Part shown: positions 1-12,728 of the stretch, piece by piece | Numbering within the stretch: position 1 is the stretch's first letter | How the letters are laid out: each line of letters opens with the position of its first letter | Assembly: GCA_015680685.1 (NCBI GenBank) | Contig: MNCI01002242.1 | Location: 529,542 to 593,541 of the forward strand | DNA length: 64,000 nt | Direction of reading: 5' to 3' | Source: Gnetum montanum | Taxonomy: Eukaryota > Streptophyta > Gnetopsida > Gnetales > Gnetaceae | The notes under the pieces: generated by a model | What the model was told of the DNA's origin: nothing | Database searches by the model: none | Seen by the model: the letters and a program-made list of their open reading frames with translations, nothing else | Translations under genes and position numbers: made by a program

Positions 1-1660
1 CTTTGATGTTAGATGCATATCAAAAATAGGTATGGTGATAGAAAATTTATAAAAGGAACTAGATCCTTTCTAAAAGTAAAAAGTGAATAGTATGAAGATC
101 AAAATGTCTAAACATCATAACTAAATCTACTACAATATCAGAAACCTTTGTATTTTTGAAAATTGCTCCAACAAACAATATGTTTGAGGAAGACACTTGC
201 TAAATGTCAGTTTTATTACTGAAGCCATAAGAGTTCTCATGTTTAAGGATTTAATCAAAGGACTGAGATTAATAATAAAAACAAGAGAGGTCCTACTGGT
301 GTTATAAATGCTTCCTTGGATAACTTGGATGAGAGCAGCTACATGTGAAGTAGAAACTTTATACAACATCATTCAATCAACTAGTTACTCTCCATCATGA
401 TTTGGGAGTACATAATTTAGTATAGAAAAGTCTAAACCTCAATGAACTATGTCATGTTGATAAAGTGAGAGCTAGATCAGCTGACAAAAAAAATGGAAGA
501 AATGACAATAATGATAGAATTATCACTACTGCTCTCAGATCTAAAACTCAAACAAACTCTTGGATGTCCAACAAGAAGATCTTAGTTGAGCATGAAGGCC
601 AAAACTTGAAAGGTTTTAGAGTACATTTTCAACTAGAAATTGCAAAGAAAAAAATGTTTTATGGGTTAAAAAAATTTTATGTGGATCATGTGCAATAGCT
701 AAAGAGAGTTGATAGATATCAAAAAATGCATAAAAAGCAAAGAAATTAGAAAACATGGAAGAAGCTGTTAAAAATGAACTATAAAAGAGGCAATAATGAC
801 AAACATCGAAAGAATCACAAAGTGCTTTTAGGGAATTTCACTCCTCATTTGCTCTTAATGCTAGACGCATGCAAAAAACAAGAATGGTAGCAAATAATTT
901 ATAAAAAAAAAAACTTGATCCTTTCTAAAATAAAAAAGTATGCACATGTTTACAAGAAAAAAACGTGGGAACATGTTTGAAAGAAAAAAAATAGGTACAT
1001 GTTTGAAAGAAAAAAATGACAATCCTTACATTTATAGGTGTGACGATGGGCCAACAATGTGAAAATCAAAATGTCTAAACTTTAAAATTGAATTTGCTAT
1101 AACATCAGAAATCTCTGTATATTGAAAATTTTTCAATAGATGATATGTTTGGGGAAAGACATTTTCCAAACATGAATTTCATTGTTAAAGCCACAAGAGT
1201 TCAAAAGTGCCCTTACATTTAAGGATTTAATCAAAGAACTAAAATTCATAATTAAAATAATAGAGGTACTACTGGTGCTATAAATGATTCCTTGAAAAGC
1301 TTGGAGGAGAGCAACTACATGTAAAGCAAAAAATTTACCTAGTAGCATTCAATCAACTAGTTGTTCTCCTTCATGACTTGGAAGTATACAATTCATTATA
1401 GAACAATTCAAGCATTAATGAACTATATCATTCTGATGAAGCAAGAGCTAGATTGGCTAATATAAGTAGCTAGAGAAATAACAGTAATGATAGAATTATC
1501 ATTGTTGCTCTCATATCTAAAACTCAAGTAAGTTGTTGGATGCCCAACAAAAAGACCTTTGTTGAGCATGGAGTCTAAAACCTTTCAGGTTCTAGAGTCC
1601 ATCTTCATCTAATGATCGCAAAGAGGAAAAATGTTTTATGGATTAAAAATTTTAGAACAA
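1..1660 (+). repeat. Tandem array of a ~0.98-kb unit (left array)
   Basis: Two consecutive copies of one unit are visible. The anchor attcaatcaactagtt occurs near 371 and again near 1348, a spacing of about 977 bp, and the text on both sides of each anchor matches well. The second copy breaks off near 1660. Between the copies (945-1015) there are three short sub-repeats of the type acatgtttgaaagaaaaaaa. The reverse complement of the same unit forms the five-copy array at 6473-10893, so the two arrays are inverted relative to each other around the Helitron relic. The short open frames inside the unit are not conserved between copies, so I do not treat the unit as coding. The array may continue left of the window. 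Confidence 0.85.
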
Positions 1661-2229
1661 ATTCATCCAAGAACAAGAACACATGATAAATTATGCCAAT
1701 ATTTTTTCTTAATCTTGTGAATATGAAAAATTTGATAAACGAATCTTATTCTTCATCTAGAAGTTATGAAAGTTATAATCCATAAATCTTGTTCTACATC
1801 CAAAATTTGTGAAATATTTTATTTAAATACCTTATTGTTTATCAATGAAGAGGATTCTTTCAGTCAAATTATAAATATATAACTAAGCTAGTGATCATTA
1901 ATCATTGCTTAAAGGGATCATATAAACATAATAATTTAAAAAGATTCTATTTATAGTTATGCATGAACCCAATTTTTTAAGGTAGTTGTTAAGGTACAAA
2001 TTATTTTTGTAAAATTAATAATAATTCATAAAATTGTAAATTCAAAATAGAGTCAATTGTAAGAACATACTTTTAATTATTCAAAGAATAAATAGGTTAA
2101 AATACATCATGATTAATCAATTTTCAAACATTCATAATTAAAAAATGCATAATGGAAAATGTTTTGACATCCACGATAGTACAAATGCATCATCAGAATA
2201 ATTGTAAAATCATTCTTCATTATATTTAA
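1661..2229. other. AT-rich stretch without recognised content
   Basis: This segment lies between the broken end of the left array and the C-terminal end of the Helitron helicase relic. It is AT-rich with no open frame of note. By position it could contain the 3' untranslated part of the Helitron, but I saw no CTRR end with a hairpin that I could defend. Confidence 0.5.
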
Positions 2230-2329
2230 TGTGTTACTCTTCATCGAATCTATTTTGAAGGTGATAAGCCTTTGATATCTTAATATATCTTTGTTTGAAA
2301 ATTGAAGGAAATATCTTTAAAATGTCAAT

Positions 2330-3470
2330 ATTCTTTACCCAAGATAGTGTAATAAATGTAAGACCTACTATTTCTTTACTACCATCATCTATACATGCTT
2401 TCTCCAAGGTTCCCTATGACTTCTATATAATTAAAGCCCATGCAAATCTCAATGGTAGTTAGCAAGATCCTCTATGTATGATTAGTGGAATGGGTACTTA
2501 TTGAGGATGTTCTTAGTCATATAGTATCCCAATGTCACAATCAAACTCAATGGTAACATACAGTGGTAGATGTGCAAGTTTACAGTGGAAACTATAAATT
2601 ATTTTCTTAATGACTCCCAATGTGCCATTCATTAATCCTACTTCTGGTCATAGATTAATAGTAAGTATAACTCTTACAGTTTTACATATAAATATAACTT
2701 AATCTAACTCTCATTCTACATTATCCTAGAATCTAACACCATCTGTGTTTCTATTTATTATGCACTATGCAACCAGCTTTTGCATTTTTAACAATACCTT
2801 TTTATTATGCATATGCACCTTATCTTTTGTATCAAACAATGAATAGAATCTTCAAACCAATCTCACCCATCTAATGTTAATGGAAGATCCATTCTTGAGC
2901 TTAAAAACTCATAATTAGCATCACTGAGTTTTCCTTTTAGTATATTCATCAAAGCTTCTCTAAATCTTTGTTGTCATGGATAATCTCCCCTTCATCAATA
3001 CATAACATCCAATGTTATAAATATATTAATGCAAACCACAAATTTGTTACATGAATCTAAGATGATATGTACAATGTAGCATCTTTCACATGTGGAAGTT
3101 GTGTAAGATCTCCAATGAGTATCACTAATCTACCACCAAAATTATTTGATCAGTTATCTAAAAATATTTCCTTAAGCCTTCTATCAATGCTACTAAGTAA
3201 TTTTCCATTTATAAAACTTATTTCATCTATAATGATATACCTTATGTATTAATATCTATTCTATAATGATGCCAAAACTAATGCAATAAGTGGTTGTTAC
3301 TCCTTGATTCTAATCTTTAATGCAAAATGTATTATAGTGGCATTAATATTTTATGTCATAGCACTAGTAGGTATGAGCACAAATAAACTATTTTTTCTAA
3401 TGCGAAACATCTACTAAATTTTTAACAAATGATGTCAATGAGATATGATTTTCCTATGCTCACTTTTCCT
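2330..3470 (-). other. Helitron helicase domain motifs
   Basis: Read on the minus strand, a degenerate Walker A (GKVSIGKS, 3469-3446) is followed by Walker B (VIDEIS, about 3240-3215) and GDLTQLPHV (about 3119-3091). Further on are FREALMNILKGKLS (near 2960-2920), LMNGTLGVIKKIIY (about 2640-2590), LPLRFAWALII (about 2459-2425) and GLTFITLSWVKN (about 2370-2335). This is the order of a superfamily 1B PIF1-like helicase as fused to Helitron Rep. Walker A has lost its usual AGTGK core, so the ATPase would be weak or dead even without the stop codons. Confidence 0.85.
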
Positions 3471-4461
3471 TGAATAATCATCAATAGGGGATTAACTTCA
3501 TCAATTTTGAATTGTTACATATACAAGTAATTGATGATAATCTTGTAGCATTTATTTTGTTTAACTCCTAGGGAAGATAATTCCACCTCCTTATAGTTAT
3601 TTCTTGAAGATGTTATTATCCCATGTGATTCATGTATTTGAGCAAAAGACATAACAATCTTTACAATATCTTCTTTAGGATAGCTAGCTAACCATTCATG
3701 TTGTCTATCTCAAATCCTTATTCTAAGCATTTCAAGTTTACTTTGCTAGAAATGAGTTGATGCAAGTAGATATCAATTCAGTATTTCAAAATCATATTAA
3801 ATATCATCCTATCTTTCTAGAATGATATCTTTAGATTAGCTCTCTTCTCATAAGCATGATCGAAATCTTCATTGAATGTCTCCTGTTCGAATTCACATGT
3901 GTCGAAAAAAAATTCATTTTAATTCAATTTCTTCATCATTCTTCCTAGATAATGTTTTATGTATCTAAAAGGATCGTATAGTAGCAACTATACCCAATAA
4001 TAATCTATTCATTGTTCCTCTCCTATTCTTGAAGGTACTCTAAATCTAGCATATATTTTGATAACTAGCTGTGGTTGAGTTCACCATACTAGTGCCTCTT
4101 TCTTTTTAGAACTAAACATAAAATATTTTACAATGTTTAGTAATGAAACTCCTTCCATTTCCAAGGGTCTCTTTTGATATGCATTAATAAGGGATGTGTA
4201 TGTTTTAGAATTCTCATCATCTGTAGTTAGTATAACTCTTTTATCGATATCTCTAGATACATTTAGAGTATTAGATGTTCTACTACATTCAACCAACATA
4301 AGTTCATATCATATATGATAAACCTCCATAGCACCAATATCCTTATCAACTGTAGCATCCATTATGAGTCTTTTGTATGCATTCATTGCATTTTCTTTTG
4401 GGTTTCGAGAATCTGCAATATGAAGTAACAAATCATGAAAGGATCATGACTTCTTTTCGAA

Positions 4462-5200
4462 TTTTGCTACATATTTTGTGATGTACTTAATAACAACATA
4501 TTTGTCAAGAACTGGTTGAAAGTCTATGTTTTCTTTCCATGCTTGCAGAATCATTCTATAATGAATGTTCAATCTCGTATCATTTCAATGTGGTTTGTAT
4601 GTTACATAATTATTATTTTGTGAATCTTGAAAGAGTTTCTATTGCAATTGCAATATCCATGGAACATTATACTTGAGAAAAAAATTGAATTCATATCATT
4701 TTCTTTTACAATTAAATACATTCATGATGTAAACAATAACCAATGTATTTAGAATAAAATAGTTCTACCTGTAAGCTTGTACATTAGTTTATAATCTTAA
4801 ACATGCACCTTTTTTACATTATGTATGGCACTAAGCAGAATTTAAAAGCTCATCATAATTAATACAAAATCCATGAATTGTAGCTAATGACTTTCAATCT
4901 CACATGGATGCCTAGGATTATTAACATGTTGCATTTGCAAATGATAGATTTGTAAAATATTAAGTTGCTTCAAATTACTTCAACAATTTTTAAAAATTTA
5001 AGAGAAATTAAATAGCAGGTATAAAATTATAAATAACTTACATCATTGGATATTTCATCTTAATTGGATTTAGTATTCCATGCATTTTTGTTTGCATGAA
5101 AAAATTCTCTTGTCTTTCTAACTACTTTCAGATTATTCCAATCAAGGTCTTCTATGTTTGGAGCTCTCTTTATTTAAAGAAATTCATGGACATGTGGTGA
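4462..5200 (-). other. Helitron Rep nuclease core (HUH and Y2 motifs)
   Basis: The HUH residues are read from codons at 5194-5186 (H-V-H), preceded by a tryptophan/arginine-rich stretch typical of Helitrons. The paired catalytic tyrosines are in YITKY at 4485-4471, followed by V-A-K. Just before the tyrosines the frame reads LQAWKENIDFQPVLDKY, a conserved Helitron neighbourhood. Both motifs survive intact although the frame between them holds stops and shifts. Confidence 0.88.
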
Positions 5201-6472
5201 TCTCCTATTATGCCACTTATATCTTACCCAGTAATTACCCACATTGAATTCCTCAAATAATACCTTTCCTCAAAATGTCTTATTTCGAAGATGCATAAAC
5301 TCAAAAACTATATGTGGATTCTTGATAATATTTTTCATTCTCCAATCCTTTGTGAAGAAGCATTTTTCAGTGGTTCTCCAAACATTACTTTATGTGTAGG
5401 CCTAGCTAGTAAAAATTGGCTACACCTAAATTACAAAGAACAGTTGAACCCAACTCATTTATCAAATCAAACAATTCCACTTTGCATTTTCTTTAGCAGG
5501 AATGTGTTCTTGATATTGTAGTTTCAAATCTCATCAAATTATCAATAAAATTATTTTTTAGTGCATATTATAGGTCCTTCACATAATTCTTAGATTGTTA
5601 ATTATGCTTCAATAATATTTTTTTTTGAAGAATACTAACATTTATTTTAATGCATGATGTCTTATTATCATCTTGTAAATGTGGTATCTAAAAATGAAAC
5701 TAATACAAAATTAGTTTATATAGTTTTAAAAACATTAGCACTATCTAGTAATATGAGTAGATAACAATTGTGATGCTTGAATCTTTTATGACATTCAAAT
5801 TTTCCATCCTTCTATTGGATTAGATGTCTAGCATATTCATGCAACATGACATCCTTGGATCTTCTTGTAAGGAAATCAGATTTTTAATGTGGAAATAACA
5901 TTGGAAGCATTCCAACTATGTTGAACTTATTGATATGTGACTATGAAAGTAATGGCCATTGTGCATAATCTAAACTTTAAACATTTGGATTTTCTAATGA
6001 AGCTCTTTCCAAATTAGTTCTTTTCCCAAAATAATTGGGTGTTATGCTATAGATGACATGTGCCTAATAATATTTTTCTCCTTTAATTCAACTAAAGGAC
6101 CATCAAACTACAATCTCATCTGGCCATCCTCCTCAAATAATGTAATATCATGAATCCTTTCAAAGATATTAACATATTATGTATCACTAATAACATCCAA
6201 AGCATGATCATCTATTTTTATATCCTAATAGAAAGGATCATTTTGTTTCTTATACAGTAACACAGCATACATACATTTTTTATTTACAACAAAGTTATAG
6301 GTGGTTTCAATTTGATCAGCTCTTCTTAGTATTAACATTGCAATTTCATGAATACTCAAAGGAAGTCTAGTTGTAATTTTAAATACATCTTGCATAAAGC
6401 TAATGGTATGTCCTTTATATTGCAATTGATCTTCTATAGCATGTGTGACTTGTAATATAGGGTTAATTCTTA

Positions 6473-9400
6473 CTATTTTCTTTTAGAAAATACCATGTTC
6501 TTCCTATAAATTTTCTACCATTCCTATTTTTAGCATGTATCCATTATCAAAGATGCTAATGAGGGGTGAAATTCTTTGAAAGCACTTCATGATGTGTATG
6601 ATGTCTATCATTTCTATCTCATTTGTAGTTCATGCTTAGCAACTTCTTTCATGTTTTACAATTTTCTTCTTTTTATGCATTTTCTTTGATCTATGCCAAA
6701 TTTCTTTAACTACTCCACATGATCTACATAAAATTTCTAACTCATAAAGTGTCTTGTCTATTAAAGATTATCGACTATAGATGGAGTTTATAATCTTTCA
6801 AGTTCTAAACTCCATGCTTAATTAAGGTCTTTTATTAGGCACCCACAAGTTTGTTTGAGTTCTAGATCCAAAAGTAACTGTGATGATGCTACCATTATTT
6901 TTCTTTCTCCCGTTGCTTTTTCTAGCTGATCTAGCTCCAACTTCATTGGAATGACATAGTTTTCTCAAGTCATGATGCAAAAAATCTAGTTGATTAAATG
7001 GTATTACACAAAGTTTCTACATCACATAAAGCTACTCTCCTCTAGGCTATTTGTGTTGAAGAAATTTTCAAACTTTGAAAGTTCTTGTTGCTATAGCAAA
7101 TTCAATTCTAATGTTTAGAATTTTTGATCTTTAGATTGTTGACCCACCTTCATACCTACAGATGTAAGAGTTGTTAATTTATTTTTGACATGTGCCCACT
7201 ATTTTTTTCTTTCTAATATATCCCCACTATTTTTTTTCTTTCCAAAATGTGCCTATTTTTTTCTTTCCAACATATGCCAACTATTTTTTTTCTTTCCAAC
7301 ATGTGCACACTATTTATTTTTCAATATAGGCTCACTATTTTTTTTCTTTCTAACATGTACCCTCTATTTTTTTTCCCAACATATGCCCACTATTTCTTTC
7401 TAGAAAAGACCATGTTCTTCCTATAAATTGTTTGTGCCATCCTTATTTTTGGCATGCATCCAACATCAAAGACATGCTAATGATGGGTGAAATTCCCTAA
7501 AAGTACATTATGCTACTTCCAATATCTATCGTTTCTATCTCATTTGTAGTTCATGTTTAGCAAATCCTTCCAAGTTTTGTAGTTTTTTTTTTCTTTTGGT
7601 GCATTTTGTTTGATGTCTACTAACTCTATTTAGCTACTCCACACATGATCCACATAAAATTATTAACTTGTAAAACTTCTTCTCTATTCCCGATTGTTGG
7701 TTGAAGATGAAATCTAAAACCTTTCAACTTCTAGACTCTAGACTCAAATAAGGTCTTCTTGTTGGATGCTAATGAGTTTATTTGAGTTCTAGATCTAAGA
7801 GTAGCTATGATAATTTTTTCATTGCTACTATTTTTCCTACTAATTTTGCAAGCTAATCTAGCTCTAGCTTCATTAGAATGACAGTTCATTGACATTCAAA
7901 CTCTTCTAGACTAAATTATGTGCACTTAAGTCATGATGAAGAACATCTAGTTGATTGAATGATGATACATAGAGTTTCTACTTCACATGAAGCTTCTCTC
8001 CTCTAGGCTATTTCTATTGGAGAAAATTTTAAATTGTGGAGGTTGATAATGTTGTAGAAGAGTCAATTATAATGTTCAAACTTTCTAATCTTCATACTAT
8101 TGGTCCATCTTCAAACCTACAAATGTAAGGGTTGCCATTGTTTTCTTTCCAACCTGTGCCCACTATTTTCTTTACAAAATGACCATGTTTTTCCAATAAC
8201 TTCTTTACTATCATCCTTGTTTTTAGCATGCGTCCAGCATCAAAGACACACTGATGAGAGGTGAAATTTCCTAAAAGTGCTTCATGCTACTCTTAGTGTC
8301 TATCATTTCAATCTCATTTGAAGTTCATGTTTGGTGGCTCCTGCCATGTTTTGTAGTTTCTTTGCTTTTTCTGCATTTTGTTCAGTCTCTACCAACTCCC
8401 TTTAGCTATTTCACATGATCCATATAAAATGTTTAACCAATAATACTTCTTCCTTTTTTCATGATTTCCAACTGAAGATGGAGTCTAGATACTTTCAAGT
8501 TCTAGACTCCATGATCAATTAAGATCTTCTTGTTAGGCACTAACAAGTTTGTTTAACTTCTACATCCAACAACAGTAGTTACAATTTTGTCATTACTATT
8601 ATTTCTCATGATTTTTTTGCCAACCAATCTAGCTCTAGCTTTGTCAAAATGACATAATTCATTAACATTCAGAAACTTCTAAACTAAACTGTATGCTCTT
8701 AAGTCATAATAGAGAACATCTAGTTGATCTAATGGTGCTACACAAAGTTTCTACTTTATATTAAGCTGCTCTTCTCCAAGCTATTTCAATTAGAAAAATT
8801 TTTAAACTATAAAGGTTCTTGATATTGTAATAGATTCAATTCTAATGTTTAGACTTTTGAATCTTTAGACTATTAATCCACCTTCAAAAAGGAAAATGTA
8901 AGGATTGTCATTTTTTTCTTTCCAACATGTTCCGCTATCTTCTATTAGAAAGGATCATGTACTTCCTCAAAACTATCTTCTATCATCCCTAATTTTGGCA
9001 TGCATCTAGCATCAAAGGTACATTGATGAAAGGTAAAATTCTCTAAAAATGCTTTGTGCTACTTGTAATGTTTGCCATTTTTGTCTCATTTGTAGTTCAT
9101 GTTTAGCAACTTCTTCCACATTTTGTAGTTTATTTACTTTTTTGCATTTTGTTTGGTCTATGCCAACTCTCTTTAGCTTATTATACATAATTGATATAAA
9201 GTTTTTAACCTATAGAACTTCTTCTCTATTTGCGATTGTTGGCTAAAGATGAAGTCTATAACCTTTCAAGTTCTAGACTTGGTGCTCGATTAAGGTCTTC
9301 TTGTTAGGCATCCATAGGTTTGTTTAAGTTCTAGATCTAAGAGTATTAGTAATAATTTATTCATTATTGATGTTTCTTCTATTGCTTTTACTAGTCTGTC

Positions 9401-10893
9401 TAGATCTAGCTTAGTCAAAATGACATTGTTTATTAACATTCACACTCTTTTGGACTAAGCTATATGCCTTCAAGTCATAAAAAATAACATCTAGTTGATT
9501 GAATGGTGTTACGCAAAGTTTTTGCATCACATGAAGTTTCTCTCCTCTAGGCTACTTCTGTTGGAGAAAGTTTTAAATTATAAAGGTTCCTAATGTTGTA
9601 GTAGATTTAGTTCTAATGTTCAAATTTTTTGATTTTTAGATTATTAGCTCACCTTCACACCTACAAATGTAAGAGTTGCCATTTTTTTCCTTTCCAGCAT
9701 GTACTCACTATTATTTTTTAGAAAGGGTCATGTTATTTCTATAAATCATCTACTATCATCGTTATTTTTGGCATGCAAATATGAGAGTCATAATTTTTTT
9801 ATTTCCAACATGTGTCCATCATTGTTTTTCTTTTTAATATGTGTCCACTATTTTCTTTTAGAAATAACCATGTTTTTCCTATAAATTATTTGCTACCATA
9901 TCTATTTTTGGCATGCATCTAGCATCAAAGGCATGCTAATTAACTATGAAATTCCTCAAAAGTGGTTCATGCTACTTTCGATGTTTGTCATTTCTACCTC
10001 ATTTATAGTCCATGTTTGGTAGCTTCTTTCATGTTTTGAAATTTATTTACTTTTTCTACATTTTTTTTGGTCTTTATGAATCCTCTTTATCTACTACACA
10101 TGATCTGCATAAAATTTTTAACCTATAAAATTTCTTCTATCTTTGTAGTTTTCAACTAAAGATGGAGTTTAGAATCTTTTAGATTTTGGGATCTATGCTA
10201 AATTAATATCTTCTTATTAGATGTCCATTATTTTTTTTGCGTTCTAGATACAAGAGTAGCACTGATAATTCTACCATTATTGTTGTTTCTCTTACTACTT
10301 TTGCCAACTAATCTAGCTCTAGCTTCATTAAAACAACATAGTTCATTAACATTTAGACTCTTCTAGACTAAATGATATGCATCCAAGTCATAACAAAGAA
10401 CATCATTTGATCGAATAGTGCTACACAAAGTTTCTACTTCATGTGAAGTTGCTCTTCTATAAGCTATTTCTATTGGAGAAATTTTTAAACTATGAAGATT
10501 TTTGATGTTGCAATAGATTTAGTTCTAATATTCAAATTTTCTAATCTTCAAATTATTGGCCCACCCTCACACCTATAAATGTAAGGATTACCAATTTTTT
10601 TCCAATATGTGCCCATTGTTTTCTTTTAGAAAGGATCATGTCCATCTTATAAGTTATCTATTGCTAGCCCTATTTTTGACATGCATTCAACATCAAAGGC
10701 ACACTGATGAGGAGTGAAATTCCTTCAAAGCACTTTAGGATATTTTTGATATTTGTCATTTCTACCTCATTTACAGTTGATATTTAGCAACTTCTTCCAT
10801 ATTTTGCATTTTCTTTACTTTTTCTACATTTTGTTCAGTCTTTGATAACTTTGTTTAGTTACTTTGTGTAACCTATAGAAAATTTTTAACTCA
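6473..10893 (-). repeat. Tandem array of the ~0.77-0.96-kb unit, inverted to the left array (right array)
   Basis: Five copies are recognisable. The anchor atctagttgat and its variants start near 6984, 7945, 8718, 9489 and 10402, giving spacings of about 961, 773, 771 and 913 bp. The two longer spacings coincide with runs of short T-rich sub-repeats at 7185-7400 and 9690-9865. Each copy contains the same ordered landmarks, including a segment resembling aaggtcttcttgttaggca. The unit is the reverse complement of that at 1-1660. The array starts abruptly inside Helitron coding sequence at 6473 and stops near 10893. It carries no conserved open frame. Confidence 0.87.
7185..7400. repeat. Short T-rich minisatellite inside the right array
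   Basis: About eight degenerate copies of a unit of roughly 25-30 bp, of the form ttttctttccaacatgtgcc followed by a short actat spacer. Shorter versions occur at 9785-9865, and the reverse complement occurs at 945-1015. Variation in copy number explains much of the length difference between the large units. The 72-codon frame crossing this block is an artefact of the repeat. Confidence 0.8.
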
Positions 10894-11029
10894 TAAGTAC
10901 ACAACTCACATACCACATATTAGTCCATGATTAGAAACATCATGAGGATGTCATTATAATCATAAGTGACCAAACCAATGCAACATACATAACATACTTA
11001 AGAACTCTAGCATACACGTAAGACATCAT
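10894..11029. other. Unassigned sequence
   Basis: Short stretch between the end of the right array and a coding-like fragment. No motif was recognised. Confidence 0.4.
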
Positions 11030-11410
11030 CTATTGAAAAAGCTAGTATGCATTCCTATTATAACACATCTAGTCCTAAGCCCTACTTTGTAGAAAAGGGC
11101 AATAACCTGAGCATTAGAGGAGCTTTGGTGTACATATCCTTGGAACACAGTATGCCAGGGATCAAGATCATGTAGTTCTTTAATGATGGTGAAGATAGCA
11201 TGGAACTCGTAAGGATCTCTACACTTCTCCCAACCCCTGTTCTAGAAGGCAAACAACCTTTGATTCACCAACAAGACATGTTTTACTATAATCATGTAAT
11301 CCTTGTGCTGCAACTTGCATTGCTCTCAAGTCCTTCAAAATTTATTCAACATAAGCTTTACTTAGTCATGGTCCCCTTGTCATGGACCCATGCCTCTTAT
11401 TTTTCATCCA
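11030..11410 (-). pseudogene. Unidentified decayed coding fragment
   Basis: On the minus strand two overlapping frames read like protein rather than noise. One, near 11405-11270, includes KAYVE followed by ILKDLRAMQVAAQGLHD. A frameshift leads to another, 11275-11030, which includes EFHAIFTIIKELHDLDPWH and then QVIALFYKVGLRTRCVIIG. Composition is balanced, with charged, aromatic and aliphatic residues in plausible spacing over about 110 residues. I do not recognise the family. It could be a host gene fragment or part of a transposon protein. A stop and a shift show that it is not functional. Confidence 0.4.
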
Positions 11411-12099
11411 TCATGATTGGTGCCCAAGTTGCGATGTAGTCATATGTAATTTAATTTATAGGGCTTTCAATCATGACTTATGGTTCAATCATGTTGAAGT
11501 CGCAATGAAGAAAAAAAAGTGGTCTAAGGGCTCATGGTCCTTTGGTGTTTACCTTGTGGTCCAACCATCACTTAAAGAAGCTCATGTCCTACTAGTGGCC
11601 AAGCCACGCTTACACTTCTGACCTCTTCTAGCATGAGACAATTGCATGCTATATAGCCAAGAGATCCATGCATCTATTGAGCCTCTAACAAACTAGGCAC
11701 CCCCTATGAAAATAGAGTGCTTAGAGATTTAACTTTTTATCATAAAGTAGATTATGTTCTTCTTCTTCTTCTTTTTGAAAACAAAAATAAAGAATTATGA
11801 AATTAAAATTTTGATTTCTTAGTATTGGAACCTCTCTAAAGTTGATGTTGATGGAAGGAAAGATGGTTTTTCTATCCTCTTGAAACATCTATTCTAGGAA
11901 ATGAAGGTGTGTAAAAATTACATTATTGTTAAAGGCAAGGTTTTGGCTTTTCGATGGGTAGTAGAACCAAGCTAATAAACTAACAACAATATAGGGAATT
12001 TTACTGAAAATCTGTATATAAAGCTTAATAATATTAATGGAATATTTTAACTAGAGAAGTTTCCTAATAATAAAAGTGGAAATAAGTCTTGGAATTACA
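11411..12099. other. Unassigned sequence upstream of the L1 fragment
   Basis: Mixed sequence. Two short plus-strand frames (11382-11621 region) do not read like known proteins. From about 11960 on it may already belong to the degenerate endonuclease part of the L1 fragment, but the frames are too broken to say. Confidence 0.35.
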
Positions 12100-12728
12100 A
12101 GGACATGAAGGATTTTGAACAACTTCATTTTTATTATGATTATATCGATCTTAACCTCTTAAAAGCAAGTTCACACGGGCTAATTATAGAACAAGACCAA
12201 GCCTTCCATATAGAAAAATTAACAAAGCTAATGCTAATGGCAAGATGATTTTGATCATTCAATTCCTACTCCAAGTACTTTTATGGTATTCTTCTAATCA
12301 TTGCCCTCTTCTCTTTTGGGGGACAAAAAATCTTTCATAAAGGTTCCTTTAAATTTAAAATATATTTGCTAGAAGGATATAGTTTACAAGATAATGTCAA
12401 GGACCTATGACATGATTATATCACTTAACTTGATCCATCAATTGAAGACTATATTGAATGCTCTCAAAAATATTCTTAGAAGTTGGGATTTTAGGAACAA
12501 CACTCAATTCTTAAAGGAAAAGGATAAATTACTTGAGAGATTTAAAATGGTCCAATAAGATTTGAATGAGTTTAGAACATCATCTAAAGAGGTACACTCT
12601 CTTCAAAATTTACAAAAGATCTATGATGATGAGGGATCATACTAGAAGCAGTGTGCTAGAGGGAGATGATTGAAAGATGGGGATCACCTTAGTTGATTCT
12701 TCTTCGAAATTGTCAACATGTCCAATGG
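12100..12728 (+). pseudogene. LINE-1 (plant L1) ORF2 fragment, endonuclease to RT linker
   Basis: The broken plus-strand frames match the part of plant L1 ORF2 that joins the endonuclease to the reverse transcriptase. MKDFEQLHFYYDYIDL (near 12103-12150) is followed by SSNHCPLLF (near 12290-12312), a decayed SDH-type endonuclease motif. Next comes LKNILRSW (about 12465), a lysine/glutamate-rich linker, and near 12620-12710 the segment GSYKQCARGR-LKDGDH-SFFF (one stop after each of the first two parts), the usual QRSR-W-KEGDRNTKFFH block. In active L1 elements this protein nicks DNA and copies its own RNA. The fragment ends where the LTR of element C begins. I could not find its continuation beyond 47955. 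Confidence 0.72.

Larger units (their letters stand above)
2230..6472 (-). pseudogene. Helitron replication protein relic (HUH nuclease plus PIF1-type helicase)
   Basis: On the minus strand, frames broken by many stops and shifts follow the order of a Helitron RepHel protein. Near 6425-6240 is the segment before the nuclease (KGHTISFMQDV, then TTRLPLS, LILRRAD). At about 5960-5740 is a block reading KDVMLHEYARHLI followed by KDGKFECH. The HUH motif SPHVH is at 5186-5200, in the context VRYKWHNRRSPHVHEFL. The two-tyrosine motif YITKYVAK is near 4485-4462. Helicase motifs lie at 3470-2330. Known Helitron proteins cut and copy single strands for rolling-circle transposition with the HUH/Y2 nuclease and unwind with the helicase. 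About 4.2 kb is close to the usual 1,400 codons, but the N-terminal zinc-finger part is missing: homology stops abruptly where the right-hand array begins at 6473. The gene is inactive. The family assignment is firm because nuclease and helicase motifs occur in the right order. Confidence 0.9.

Noticed and set aside
945-1015. CRISPR-like repeats or other spaced direct repeats
   Set aside because: The repeats are degenerate, have no unique spacers of constant length and sit in a plant transposon context. None of the repeat arrays in the window qualifies.
7185-7403. 72-codon frame resembling a small hydrophobic protein
   Set aside because: It is a translation of the short T-rich sub-repeats in the right array.
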